From Ambrosia x helenae (Eukaryota > Streptophyta > Magnoliopsida > Asterales > Asteraceae), in assembly GCA_030844895.1 (NCBI GenBank), contig JAUTDX010007424.1, positions 57,067 to 121,066 of the forward strand: a stretch of DNA of 64,000 bases. Direction: 5' to 3'. Positions within the stretch are counted from its first letter, which is position 1; the number at the start of each line of letters is the position of its first letter. The position numbers were made by a program, and so were the translations under genes. The notes below the pieces were generated by a model. That model made no database searches and had not been told where the DNA came from. It saw nothing but the letters and a program-made list of their open reading frames with translations. Below are positions 32,126-43,384 of the stretch, in pieces.

Positions 32126-32893
32126 AAGGGCCGTCTTGGAGAATACTATAAAAAATTTGGGTCTTAGCGAAAAAATTTGGGCCTAAAATTTTGTAAAGAG
32201 GAATGAATTTAAAAAAAAAAAAATATAGTGCTAGGGCTAAGTATTGACCTTGATACCTCTATATTAAATTAGCATGTTTTTTCCAACTCCACTAACAACA
32301 GTTTAATTTATAAAACATAAATATATATCCTAAATATAGAATTTAATATATATATATAGGTAGAGGATCCTGTAGGAAAATTGGTTTTGTGTGAGAAGTG
32401 TAGGAAGGATTAAGAATTGACATGTAGCCATCATGTTTTTGATTTTGGAATAATGTTTTGGGTTGTCTTGGCTTGAAAAACACTTAACATAACAATATAC
32501 AAAAATTTAAAACACAATCCAATGTATTATAGTCATTAAATTTAATTCCAGATAAAACACCCTAGTAATTACTTAAAACACTCTGCTAAAGTGTTTATTG
32601 ACATAGTGTTTTAAGTTTTAAGCCTAGAATACATTGTTTTCGGTTATTAATTGTTATGTTTGTTGTTTTTCTAAGCAAAACAATCCAAAACATCATGAAT
32701 ACGTCCAAAAAAATGATGCATACATATCAATTTTTAATCCTTCCTACACTTCTCACACAAACCAATTTTCCTACAGGAACCCTACCCTATATATATATAT
32801 ATATATATGTATATTTTTAAAAAATGTTCAGGCCCGTTTGAGGGTCGAGCCCTGAGCCGGTGACCACCCGGCCCATGCTCAGGACCAACCCTA
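32126..32893. mobile_element. hAT-like element, split by a nested foldback
   Basis: The 8-bp word AAGGAGAT is repeated exactly at both sides (32118-32125, 32894-32901). The ends AAGGGCCGTCTTGG and TAGGGTTGGTCCTGAG (complement strand) are similar. Only about 340 bp belong to this element; the rest is the nested element at 32359-32787. The right end has palindromic CGGTGACCACCCGG-type sequence. A (GA)n tract follows at 32918-32942. Confidence 0.65.
32359..32787. mobile_element. Foldback element in a TA microsatellite (MULE-like)
   Basis: About 52 bp at each end are inverted copies: GGTAGAGGATCCTGTAGGAA on the left against GGGTAGGGTTCCTGTAGGAA from the right, continuing through TTTGTGTGAGAAGTGTAGGA. 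(TA)n lies on both sides, so the target duplication cannot be sized. The interior carries AAAACACAAT/AGTGTTTTAAG words like the element at 1468-2404, whose ends are also related. I place both in one family. Confidence 0.75.
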
Positions 32894-33330
32894 AAGGAGA
32901 TGTATGTATGTGTGTCTGAGAGAGAGAGAGAGAGAGAGAGAGGGGTTCCATAAACATATTATTTGACATATGTTTATAGTGATCATATGTAACTTATTTG
33001 TTGTTGTTTTGTACCTATCATTTTGTTTCTGTCTACTACAAAAATATTGATTATGTGATATGAGATTATGTTTTCAGATTAGACCTGAAATGATCAATGA
33101 GAGCATGTTATTTCTGTTATTAATTGAGAAAAATATGTTTCGATAATTATTTTTCTGCATTTGTTGGTCTATATATCTGTTATTAATTCAGAACTTTCCC
33201 TTACTTCTTCATCACTTTGTCTATTAACAAAAGTTACAGAGAGGATATTAGACTAAGGATGAAATGCTTATCAATCCTCTTTGACCCAACAATCTCCCTC
33301 TGGATTGATGAAGCCAAAACCTATATCTAA

Positions 33331-33699
33331 TCTGTTTTTTACCACGTGGCTCCTTCTAACGTGCGATATCAACGCAACAATTTTGTACAAGGATTTGCTA
33401 ATCATGAAGTGGATCCTTGAATTGCACCGGAAAAGGTGGAAGCATGGAGAGCTGCTTTCAGAGAAGTGGGGGCTCTCTCGGGATTGCACGTGACACAACA
33501 CATGTATCATTCTTAGTAGCTTCTCTTTTCCAATCATAACTGACATGATTCTTCTACTGACCTACTCTCATGTCTGGTTATCTGTAGTGATGAAGCGGAA
33601 GTTGTAAGTAAAATTGTTAGCCAAATCTTGAGGGACTTGCCTGATACAATGTCAATAGATCTTCCCAATAGTATTGTGGGAATCGAGTCACGAGTTGAC
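33331..33699 (+). pseudogene. TNL fragment: TIR end to NBS start
   Basis: Homology to TNL-3 begins abruptly at the FYHVAPS(D/N)VR part of the TIR and runs through ALSGLHVTQH, the intron, and the first 35 or so NBS codons to GIESRVD. It stops before the P-loop at 33699. There is an in-frame TGA (33418) where TNL-3 has a sense codon, and the intron donor is intact-looking in position only (ACATGTA for ACAGGTA). Upstream 32943-33330 is non-coding. Confidence 0.8.
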
Positions 33700-35040
33700 G
33701 TGTGGGACAGTAACATAATTTAGCATTGATTTTAACACACGGTTGGTTTTAATATTTATAAAAATGGTTTAGACCTTAACATTAAAACACACACAAAAAG
33801 GCAACTGTACCCTGTCATATATGTAGTAAGCTGAGATAAGGACCAGATATCGATCCATGGACGCAAGCGGACAGAATAGTACTAAAACTCTATCCCCGAT
33901 TCACCAGTAAAAAGATAGTTGGAAGTTTGTTTAACTAAATTAATTCTAAAACACTAAATTAACATATGTAAGACTCCAAATACAAAATATAATTATAAAG
34001 ACAATACAATACCAATCCTAGCATGTCATCTACATATCATATGATATAAAGGCATGTGATCAACATTCCCATTTTCAGACAATTAGTATCCCTTTCAGGA
34101 ATCCTAACATGACAACTATACGGAAAGCTAACACGATAAACACACGTTAACCACCTCAAATTGTTCATTAGCGAGCAACTGATATAATCTCATGCAAATC
34201 TTCTAAAGATAAGTTAGTCATCCGTTAAGAGTTTTCTAACCTCACTAATCAAGGAAAGCAATATTGAATACACAAAGCAATATTGAATACACAATACAAC
34301 CACCGAGACTAGCATAAAGTAGAGCATATCACAACCTACTTATTTTACCAACTTTAAACACAAATCTACTAAGATCGTCATTTTGACCAAAATAACTCAC
34401 AAAGATCAACAACCGTGTCAAAGATCAGTAACAACACCATTAAGCTTTTTAGACCCTTTTACGTGCCGATAAGCATTTCTAATCACTATTCGACTGACTT
34501 GAACCAAACCAATACCCGGTTACAGATTCATGGTGTAAACTTATTAACAAGTTAACTAGTCTACTACCGATCGATTAAACGGACGGTTTTTCAACATGTA
34601 TCCGACTAACACAAATGATAATCATCAAAGTCATTCAAACATAACTACAAATCCAACAACAATGAAACAAGGTTGCAATATGATCATCAAGATTAAACAT
34701 GAAAAACACCAAATTCATACAAAACATGATTTACATACAAATGATTGTTTCTACAAACAAAATACTATTGTTTTTACCGTAGGTGTACAATCTATAACAT
34801 AAACATCACATTTAAGCATACAAAATTAGATTTGAACAAGAAATAAGTTTATAGATCAAACCATAAAAATGCAAATGTGATGGATTGGATGATGATAGAT
34901 GATTCGGATCGCCTCCTGAGCTTGTTAAACGGCTTCTTAGCACTTCCACAGGTTTAGAAATCGCCTCAGATCACCCAGAAAAATACCAAATACCTGATCA
35001 GGAGGTTCTGCTCTATTTTTAAAGCAAGTCTTGAACTCTC
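33700..35040. other. Unassigned repetitive-looking DNA
   Basis: The TNL homology ends sharply at 33699 and unrelated sequence begins, so an insertion or deletion junction is likely. The stretch is AC-rich on this strand with no open frames of note and no paired terminal repeats that I could find. Confidence 0.4.
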
Positions 35041-35353
35041 GCACGGTCGTGCACACGTGGCGCATTGCCGTGCACTTTAGCTTTTTGATGTGACAGGAAA
35101 GTGAGCTGGTGGTCTCTGAAAATATCTTGGGGGTTGCACGGTCGTGCATAAATCCTGCACGGTTGTGCTGATCAGGAGGTCTCGAGAACCATGGATGCAC
35201 TTCCTTGTGCACTGGCAGTGCAGCCGAGAAAACAGGTCGCACGGCTACTGCACGGTAGTGCTGATCAATGTTCCCGATAACTTTGAGTCGCACTGCCTGT
35301 TGCACTGGCAGTGCAGCTTGTGTTGCCGAGTCAGGGTGGCCCTGCACGGTCGT
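35041..35353. repeat. Cluster of TGCACGGTCGTGCA-type palindromes
   Basis: The near-palindrome TGCACGGTCGTGCA occurs complete at 35135-35148, as GCACGGTCGTGCA at 35041-35053, and in variant form near 35155, 35250 and 35342. A second one, TGCACTGGCAGTGCA, occurs near 35197 and 35302. CTGATCAGGAGG recurs near 34995 and 35167. It could be a bound array or debris of an LTR. A run of 14 G follows near 35377. Confidence 0.6.
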
Positions 35354-36328
35354 GATGGTGATTGGTGGGTCGGGCGGGGGGGGGGGGGGTTATGTGTGTG
35401 AGAGATGATGAAGAAGAAGAAGGTTAGGTGGATGAGAGGTTTTCAGATTTGTTTTTTAAATAAAATAATAATTGGGGCCTTAAATTTAAGCCTCCGACTA
35501 CACCCATTTCCTTTTAAGGCCCCCCATGCTGACTAGATTGCCACATGTCGCAATTTGCCACATTTGGTGCCTTAAATTTAACCTCCACTACACATAGTCT
35601 TAGATATGATTATACGTGCAACATAATTAATGAACCACGCTTTCCTATGTTAATATAAAACTTTCCTCTTAAAAGTTCAAACTTCGGCAACTTAACAACT
35701 GAAAACAGATGCTCAACAACGTCTGCTTATTAAGAGGTGAGCTCAATTATTACTCTAAACAACTGCTCGTTAATCAAGATTAACAAACAAATGCTGTTGA
35801 GCTCAACAGTGCTAAATTAAAGTGGTCCACATATTTTCTTAAACATTTTAAGCAGATTAATGACATCATTAATCACATCAAATATGCATTGTTGGTCTAT
35901 CTCTGACACGTCAAGTTTCTTATGTCATTTATGACTCTCCTGTGGTTGTAAGGCTCTCTTTAATGCGCCCGAAAGTGATGTGGAAATGTCTAAGATTGTA
36001 GGCGCAATAAATGTTATCCGTATTTAATGACAAATCTTTCTGCAAGGGCCAAAGAATTTGGGTTATTGTGCCCATTAAATTCATATTTTATAACGTTCAT
36101 TCTTTATTTAATTATACGTACCAAGAAGCCATACATAGTTAATTATTTAAATACATTTAATTAAATCAAGTAATTAAATTTAAAGAAAAAATGGGTGATG
36201 ATATATGTGAAGATGTTTGTAATTGTGTGGTTGGAGGTAAAATGAGGTTTCTAAGGATTTATAAGGATTTTTAAGAATTTATAAGTATAGATTGTTTTTC
36301 GGGATTTGTTTAAAGGCACATCTTTTCC
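35354..36328. other. Non-coding intergenic DNA
   Basis: No gene is seen. CCACTACACATAGTCTTA at 35590-35608 resembles the right end of the Tourist-like element at 8752, but a matching left end was not found. Confidence 0.4.
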
Positions 36329-36336
36329 TCCTTGTG

Positions 36337-37186
36337 TAGGGCTGTTCAAATCGCTCGCCGCTCGTCGCTCGCTCGTGGCTCGTTCGGAAAATGCTCGAAA
36401 AATGCTCGCTCGATCTTCTGCTTGGTTGTATATGAGCTAATCGGCTCGGTTCGGTTTGTAAATGAGCCAACCATGAGCAAATGTATGCTCGGCTCGGTTC
36501 GGCTCGAATAAATTTTTATTTATTTAATAATAAATATACACACAATTTACAAATAAATTTATGGCTTTATATAAAACATTCTATTGGATTTGACTCAGTG
36601 TATGCAAACAAAATATAACTAGCCCACTTAACTCAATAAAAAATTTAACACTAGATTTAATAGTAAAACAATAAGTCATGAGGTGACAGTCTTGACTTCT
36701 TTATGTTGTTAATCGTCCATCGCTAATTGTCGCTTGATATCACGCCTACGTCACAATGCAACAACTGTTTTCTGACATACTTCACCAGCCTCAATCTAAG
36801 CCTCATCCTTGGATACTAGGATCTCAATATTAGTGTTATCATTGGACATTTCGACCTTAGTTGCCACCCGACAATGAAAACATAGAAGGAACATAGTTGT
36901 TAAAAGCCATCGCCTTGTGCGCTTAGGCCCCAAGCGAGACCTATACGCTTTGAGTGCGCCTGTCGCTTTTGATAACTATGAGAAGGAAACATCCTAATTT
37001 TATGATCGTCCATATTACTCTCCGCTCGATTCTCGCTCGGCGCTGGCTCGGAAAATTTGCGCTCGAAGAATGCTCGTTCGGTTTTCGGCTCGATTGTAAA
37101 CGAGCCGCTCCGCTCGGTTCGGTTTATAAATGAGCCAAGCACGAGCAAAGCTCCGCTCAGATCGGCTCGGCTCGTGAACAGCCCTA
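36337..37186. mobile_element. hAT-like element with GCTCGG subterminal repeats
   Basis: Perfect 12-bp ends (TAGGGCTGTTCA and its complement) are flanked by the exact 8-bp duplication TCCTTGTG (36329-36336, 37187-37194). Both 150-bp subterminal regions are packed with GCTCG and GGCTCGG words, as in hAT elements where they bind transposase. The 850-bp element has no transposase and holds a small nested MITE at 36893-36981. Confidence 0.9.
36893..36981. mobile_element. Small nested inverted-repeat element
   Basis: CATAGTTGTTAAAAGC at the left matches the complement of the right end (CATAGTTATCAAAAGC). The middle has GCGCTTAGGCCCCAAGCG, also palindromic. At 89 bp it is a minimal MITE sitting inside the hAT-like element. 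Confidence 0.55.
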
Positions 37187-40100
37187 TCCTTGTGGCACTT
37201 CGTCAACAAAGTCATGATCAACACCACAATACTGACAAAGTTAAGTCTACCTACTCTAAAATAGTATATTAAACTCTCTTTGGCATTTTGTCGAACAAGT
37301 CACAGTCATGATTCATCACCACAAAACTGACAAATTTCATGGTATTAGGAATAAAATTTCCAGGTTCCAAACCAGCAATCCGAGGCATACAATTGCTTCT
37401 TTAAATGAAACTTTGTTTGATTTCCCCATACCTTGCACGGATCCTCCCTGAATTACACCAGCTACAACTTCCATGGTTAGTTTTTTTTTACACACCAAAA
37501 TACGTACGCACATCTCTATTAATATGCTATGTTTTTCATGTATGTATGATTGTAAAAGTAGTCGTGATTCGTTTTGTTAGCTAATTCAGAAAATTGGATG
37601 ATTGGTTTGTGTTACCAAATATTCCATGTTTGTTATGTGTGTTTGAATATTGATAGTTTATAATCCTATTTGATAACCAACTTTTTGATATTGAATATAG
37701 ACAGCTCTCTTTTAATTAGCCGTTCTTTCTTTAGTGTGTTTCGACGATTTATGTGTTACACATAATATTTGTTTTATCCTAAGTTTAGTATGTAATTAGT
37801 ATTATTGTTATATAACCTAAAGTTGTGGCGGTTATGGTAATTATTACTGAACCATTACCAATGGGTATCACACCCCTTCACCACCTATAAATAACCCCAT
37901 ACCCCTTCATTTGTATTTGGATGATTCTTTAATAATATAGCATGTTTATGTAAATTCTCTCTATTAAATCCCACATTATGTAGTATGTCCTAATTACCGT
38001 GAGCTATACAGATGATGTCATCGTCTTCAACAACTGTATCGCATGGCTATGATGTTTTCATTAGCTTCCGAGGGGAGGACACTCGTATGGGTTTCACCAG
38101 CCATTTGTATGATGCCTTAACTCGAAATAACATTAAAGCCTACAAAGATGACAAAACACTTGAGATTGGGAGGCCCATTGCTTCCAAGCTCCTACAGGCC
38201 ATAGAAACGTCTAGAATTGCTGTTGTGGTTTTATCGAGCGATTTTGCAGCATCCAAATGGTGTTTGGAGGAAGTTGCAAAGATTTCTGATCGCATGAAAC
38301 GAGACAAGCTGATTGTTATTCCTGTTTTTTACCATGTCGCTCCTTCTGACGTGCGACATCAACACAACAGTTTTGTACAAGGATTTGCTAATCATGAAGT
38401 GGATCCTGAAACTGCACCGGAAAAGGTGGAAGCATGGAGAGCTGCTTTCAGAGAAGTGGGGGCTCTCTCGGGATTGCACGTTACACAACACAGGTAGCAG
38501 TCTTACTAGCTTTTCTTTTCCAATCATAACTGACATGATTCTTCTACTGACCTACTTTCATGTCTGGTTATCTGCAGTGATGAAGCGGAAGTTGTAAGTA
38601 AAATTATTAGCCAAATCTTGAGAGACTTGCCTGATACAATGTCAATTGATCTTCCCAATGGTCTAGTGGGCATCGAGTCACGAGTCGATGAAGTAAAAGA
38701 AATACCGAGAATGGAGTCTAATGAAGTTCTTTTTATAGGGATTTGTGGGATGAGTGGAATCGGTAAGACTACTCTAGCTGAAGCCGTCTATAAGGACATT
38801 AAAAGGAAGTTTGATAAAAGTAGTCTAATTGAAAACATAAAGGACATCTCCAAACAAAATGATAGTTCTGATCTCTGCAAGTTACAACAGAAACTCCTAG
38901 ATGACATTTTAAACGAGAAAAGTATCCGTGTTCAAAGTGTTATCCATGGACAAACTTTGTTGGGGACAAAGCTACGTGCTTTCAAAGTTATCATCGTATT
39001 GGATGATGTTAATCATGTTGATCAGTTGACCTATTTAGCTGGGGGCTTGAATGGTTTGGACCTGGTAGCAGAATCATAGTAACCACAACAAACAAAGACT
39101 TGCTAAATTACTGTAAAATGAGTGAAGTATATTTTTGTGAAGAAATGAAAGGTGATGAAGCCCGTAGTCTCTTTTGTCAATCAGCGTTCAAGCAAGGTCA
39201 TCCTACACACGGTTATGAAAAGTTGTCTGATGATATTGTGAAGCTTGCTGGTGGTCTTCCGTTAGCTCTTAATGTTTATGGTTCTCTATTATACGGGAAG
39301 GATGAAAACTATTGGAAAGGAATGTTGGAGAAACTTAGAGAATATCCAGAGAAAGAAATTATTGGAAGACTTGAAGTAGTATATGCAAGACTGGATAGAG
39401 ATCAGCGTTATACCTTCATATATATTGCATGTTTCTTGAAAGGGAGACACAAAGATATGGTAAATGACATACTAACCAGTATTGGTTTGCATCCTGAGTG
39501 TGGAATTACAGATCTTATAAACAAGTGTCTCATTACTATCAATCTTGAAGATAATGTATGGATGCATGATCTGCTACAACAAATGTGTTGGGAAATTCTT
39601 CGCAAGGAATCAAATAAGCACATTGCAATCAAGTATTATAAAGATATTGTACATACACTTTCATCCAAACCAAAGGTTTGTTTGATATCATTTTAATCTC
39701 TAAATACTCTTAGTACTTTATAACTCTTTTGACACTAGTGACGCACAAACAAGCATAGGGAGAAATAATTATACCACTAACTGTTTTGCTTATTTGTAAC
39801 AGGGAACGCAAACTGTTGAAGTCATCAACCAGGAGCCATATAAGGATGAACTGGACGATTGCTTCATAGTTGATCCTATGTGTTTCTCAAAGATGATGAA
39901 ACTAAAGTTTCTCAAAATTAGAAATATACACTTCCCTAAAGGAATTGAGCATCTTTCCAATGATTTAAGAATTCTTGAATGGTTTGGATGTTCCTTGAAG
40001 TATTTGCCTTCAACGTTTGAGCCAAAATACATTTTTGAACTTAAAATGTGTTATAGCCAACTTAAAACACTTTGGAAGAAAGATTTAGTAAGTAATAGTT

Positions 40101-41088
40101 TGTATATCTCATTAACAGTTATTCAATCATGATTTGCAAGGTTGAAATCTCACACTTTCCCTTTCTTACAACAGGAGTTGCCTAATTTGCTATCTATTAA
40201 CCTTAGTTTCTCAAAGAATCTGACCAAAATTCCGGACTTGACATCAGCATCGAATCTTGTGAAACTAAATCTTGAAGGCTGCGCGAGTTTGACAAGCCTA
40301 CATGGATCAGTTCTTCTCCAGAAACGATTACTATACTTGAATCTTAAAGGGTGTACATCTCTTGAAAGCCTTGGCAGAACTCCTATGGAAATGGAAGCTC
40401 TTGAGGCACTCCTTCTTTCAGGCTGCTCAAAACTTGAATATATTCCTGAGTTTGGCAAGAACATGAAGCGCTTAGAGCATTTGTATGTGGATGGAACTAG
40501 AATCAAGAAATTACCAGAAAACTTGGGGAAATGTGTGATCTGAGGTATCTTGATGCCAGTGGAACCTTTATTGAGGAGCTTCCATCTTCTATTAATCACT
40601 TAAAGAAATTAAGACTCCTGCATGTAAGTAGATGCCCACTGTCATTCAACACAAGATGCTTTTTATACAACAGTCTGGATACATTATCATCAGGTTTAAA
40701 ATATGTTAATCTAAGTTATTGCAATCTATATGTGGTTCCTGATGGTATTGGTTTGTTGGGTCGCTTAATAACTTTGGATCTATCCGGAAATGAATTTGTT
40801 TCGCTGCCACAAAGCATCAGTCAGCTTTCAAAACTGAGAATGCTTTGTTTGAATAGTTGCAAGAAGCTACAGTCACTACCAAAACTTTCATTAGTAGATG
40901 AGGACATGGATTATGGACCTCGAAGTAGATTCAACTATTATATTTCGGCAGAAGAGGTTGATGTACCTGGATTCCATGCATTAAGCTACGACAGTTGTCC
41001 AACCGTATCATGTTTGAACTGTCCTACACTGGCAGTGAACAAAAATGGCAGCTATCTAGCCCAAAATATTTAACTAGTTACCTTAAGG

Positions 41089-41124
<36 letters not shown>

Positions 41125-41460
41125 GGGACAGGTTCAAATACAAAGTAATACAAAGTGCGAAGGATGCGAAGGATCACTTTGTACTTGATAATTACGTAAT
41201 GATAATTACGTAATGCCTTCATGACCTGATAATTACGTAATGATAATTACGTAATGCCTTCATGATCATACAAAAACATTACGTAATTATCATTACGTAA
41301 TTATCATGTACAAAGTGCATGATAATTACGTAATGATAATTACGTAATGATTTCATGAACATAAAAAACATTACGTAATTATCATTACGTAATTATCAAG
41401 TACAAAGATCCTTCGCATCCTTCGCACGTTTCTTTTACTTTGTAGAATAACCGCCCCCCC
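41125..41460. mobile_element. Foldback element with ATTACGTAAT palindromes in TA repeats
   Basis: The arms are inverted copies: GTGCGAAGGATGCGAAGGAT followed by CTTTGTACTTGATAATTACG on each side. The centre repeats GATAATTACGTAATGATAAT units, themselves palindromic. (TA)n flanks both ends (41107-41124, 41461-41472) and a (CA)n tract follows. The plan resembles rice Micron-type elements that insert in TA microsatellites. It lies in the TNL-3 intron where the C-JID exon is missing. Confidence 0.8.
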
Positions 41461-42111
41461 TATATATATATAGATACACACACACACACACAAAGTAGGG
41501 GGTGGCCGTTTAAAAATCGTGGGAGGAAGTTGGTTTAAAAGTCAACAAAATGTTTTAAAGTATTGTACCACACACTACACCGCTCAAACACAATTTATGT
41601 AAAATTACTTTTTTCCGTATATGCATGATAATATAGCATAGATATACATACATACATATACATGTTTTACTTTTTTTTCCTTATATGCTTGTAAAATTAC
41701 TTTTTTTCCTTGTATCAACCACAATTTATAAAAATATATGCTATTTGACATCTCTTGCGTCGTCATAAAAATTTCTTCACATATGGCGCATACAATCTTA
41801 TCAATAATGGTTGATATTAAATTATATGCAATATACACATTTAATCTAGAATCACTCATTTATATAATCAAGTATGACAATAACATTGTTACATTCTATG
41901 TGTATGTTCGCTCTTGAGATCTTTCATTCAAAAAATAAATCAAGACCATAAAATAGTTATACATTCATATTTTTAAATTGATAAAAACTTTCTTTGAACA
42001 TTATATCATCAAGCGACTACAGATTAATTCAATGCAAAATGGAAAAATAGTTATACTTTCATATTTTTAAATGGAACAAAACTGAAATATTGTTGTATCA
42101 AGCGATATGAC

Positions 42112-43161
42112 CTTGCATCAACATCTAGACATCGTAGCAGCTACTACAGATTCTATGTGGACGATGATATGAAGCTCCATCACCATGTATGTGAGATAAT
42201 AGATTTCATTTCTGACATAAATCAACTAGGTTCCTTGGATGCCATCTACCAAATCACCAAAGGCGTATTTAGAATCAATCAAGAGTTTTTTGAAGTCTTA
42301 AGTAAATATAAAGAATGGAAGAATAAAGAGTATGTTTATTGTTACTATGTAATCAGCCTTGGAGCTTCAGTACTGTACAAGGATTTCATACGGTCAGTGA
42401 AAGACATAAATGATGGGTGGTTGAGTGTAAAGTTGGCATTGGAGCAAATTGTGGTCAAAAGTAGAGCCGCAATATCAGTTATAACGAGATGATTCAGCAG
42501 CTCAGTGATCTCGAAGCTACACAAAGTTTTGGATTTTCAGATAAATTTATCAGAATGTTTTTGTCTATCTGTAGTAGAACATTTGACCTTTTTCATTACA
42601 TCGAAACAGAAATCTCTTACGAATCCAACTTTCAGATAGACAATACATTGAAGAAAAAGAAGACGACGAAGCGAATGAAGGTGTTGGCTAAAAAAACAAG
42701 CATCACAATTGCAGGTGTTATCTGTATGATGGCTAGGTATTTAGGTGTTTCTGTACACCAGATGCGACAGAGATGTTTGACTTCAATATGGGAACCTCTG
42801 TTGGCATTTTTTCATAGTGAGGGGCAATATTTCATGGAGGATGGACGGTTTTAAAACGAAGGCGCGTCCTAAATGTGAGTTGCATATCTACAAGTTTATT
42901 GATAACAAAGGTGTTCTAGATTACTTGATGAGTAAGATGGGTCGGTGTAGCTCTTTTACCGCAGAGAACGAGAAGGATATGACGAGTGTAATTGATAAAC
43001 TTGAGAACAACGTTCATATAGTGTCATCTTCCCTTCAAAAAATGAGAAGCCACGCTGACCAGTATAGCCATAGTATACGGAAGGCTAGTGAGCATGTTAA
43101 ATCTTTTGATCGACTTTCAAAAGATGATGATATTATAAATATGTTACCGTTATTTGATTAA
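42112..43161 (+). pseudogene. TNL-3 C-terminal-domain exon (two frame breaks)
   Basis: Homologous to the TNL-1 and TNL-2 tails from the LHQHLD-like start, through EIIDFISDINQLGSLDAIYQ and SLGASVLYKDFIRSVKDIND, to the coiled-coil-like end (SSLQKMRSHADQYSHSIRK). A one-base loss near 42470 and one extra T near 42851 interrupt it. It carries a Lys-rich insert near 42645 (LKKKKTTKRMK) absent from the other copies. No clear splice acceptor was located. Confidence 0.7.
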
Positions 43162-43384
43162 TAAACGTTAGATGCAACTTTCCCTTCAAATCTTGTTTTG
43201 GATAATAATAAGCTGTAAATTTGAAGTCATGTAATATTGAAATCAGCAAAATGGACTGTACGTAATAGCTTAAATTGAGCACTTTTGAACCCCTTCGAAA
43301 AGAAATAACGAACAAGGATATATATTGTTGGAACTTTTCCGGTTGTGTTTTAGACTTAAGGGACGTCACTTTTTCGTTTTTTTT

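Larger units (their letters stand above)
37451..43161 (+). pseudogene. TNL-3: TNL copy lacking the C-JID exon
   Basis: Exons: leader ending 37475 (no early ATG); TIR 38012-38493, fully open with SFRGEDTRMGF and WCLEEV; NBS 38578-39675; LRR-1 39803-40087; LRR-2 40175-41073; tail homology 42112-43161. P-loop, kinase-2, GLPLAL and WMHDLL are kept. Lesions: one G missing in LAGG(L) at about 39043 between kinase-2 and the SRIIVTTT motif, one G missing near 40527, a one-base loss near 41065 giving TAA at 41071-41073, and frame changes near 42470 and 42851. No C-JID-like exon is present between LRR-2 and tail; a foldback element occupies the place. If the frame losses are assembly errors it would still be an unusual TNL. 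Confidence 0.8.

Noticed and set aside
35144..35401. Cys/His-rich open frame
   Set aside because: Made from repeated TGCACGG palindromes and a poly-G run, with no domain pattern.
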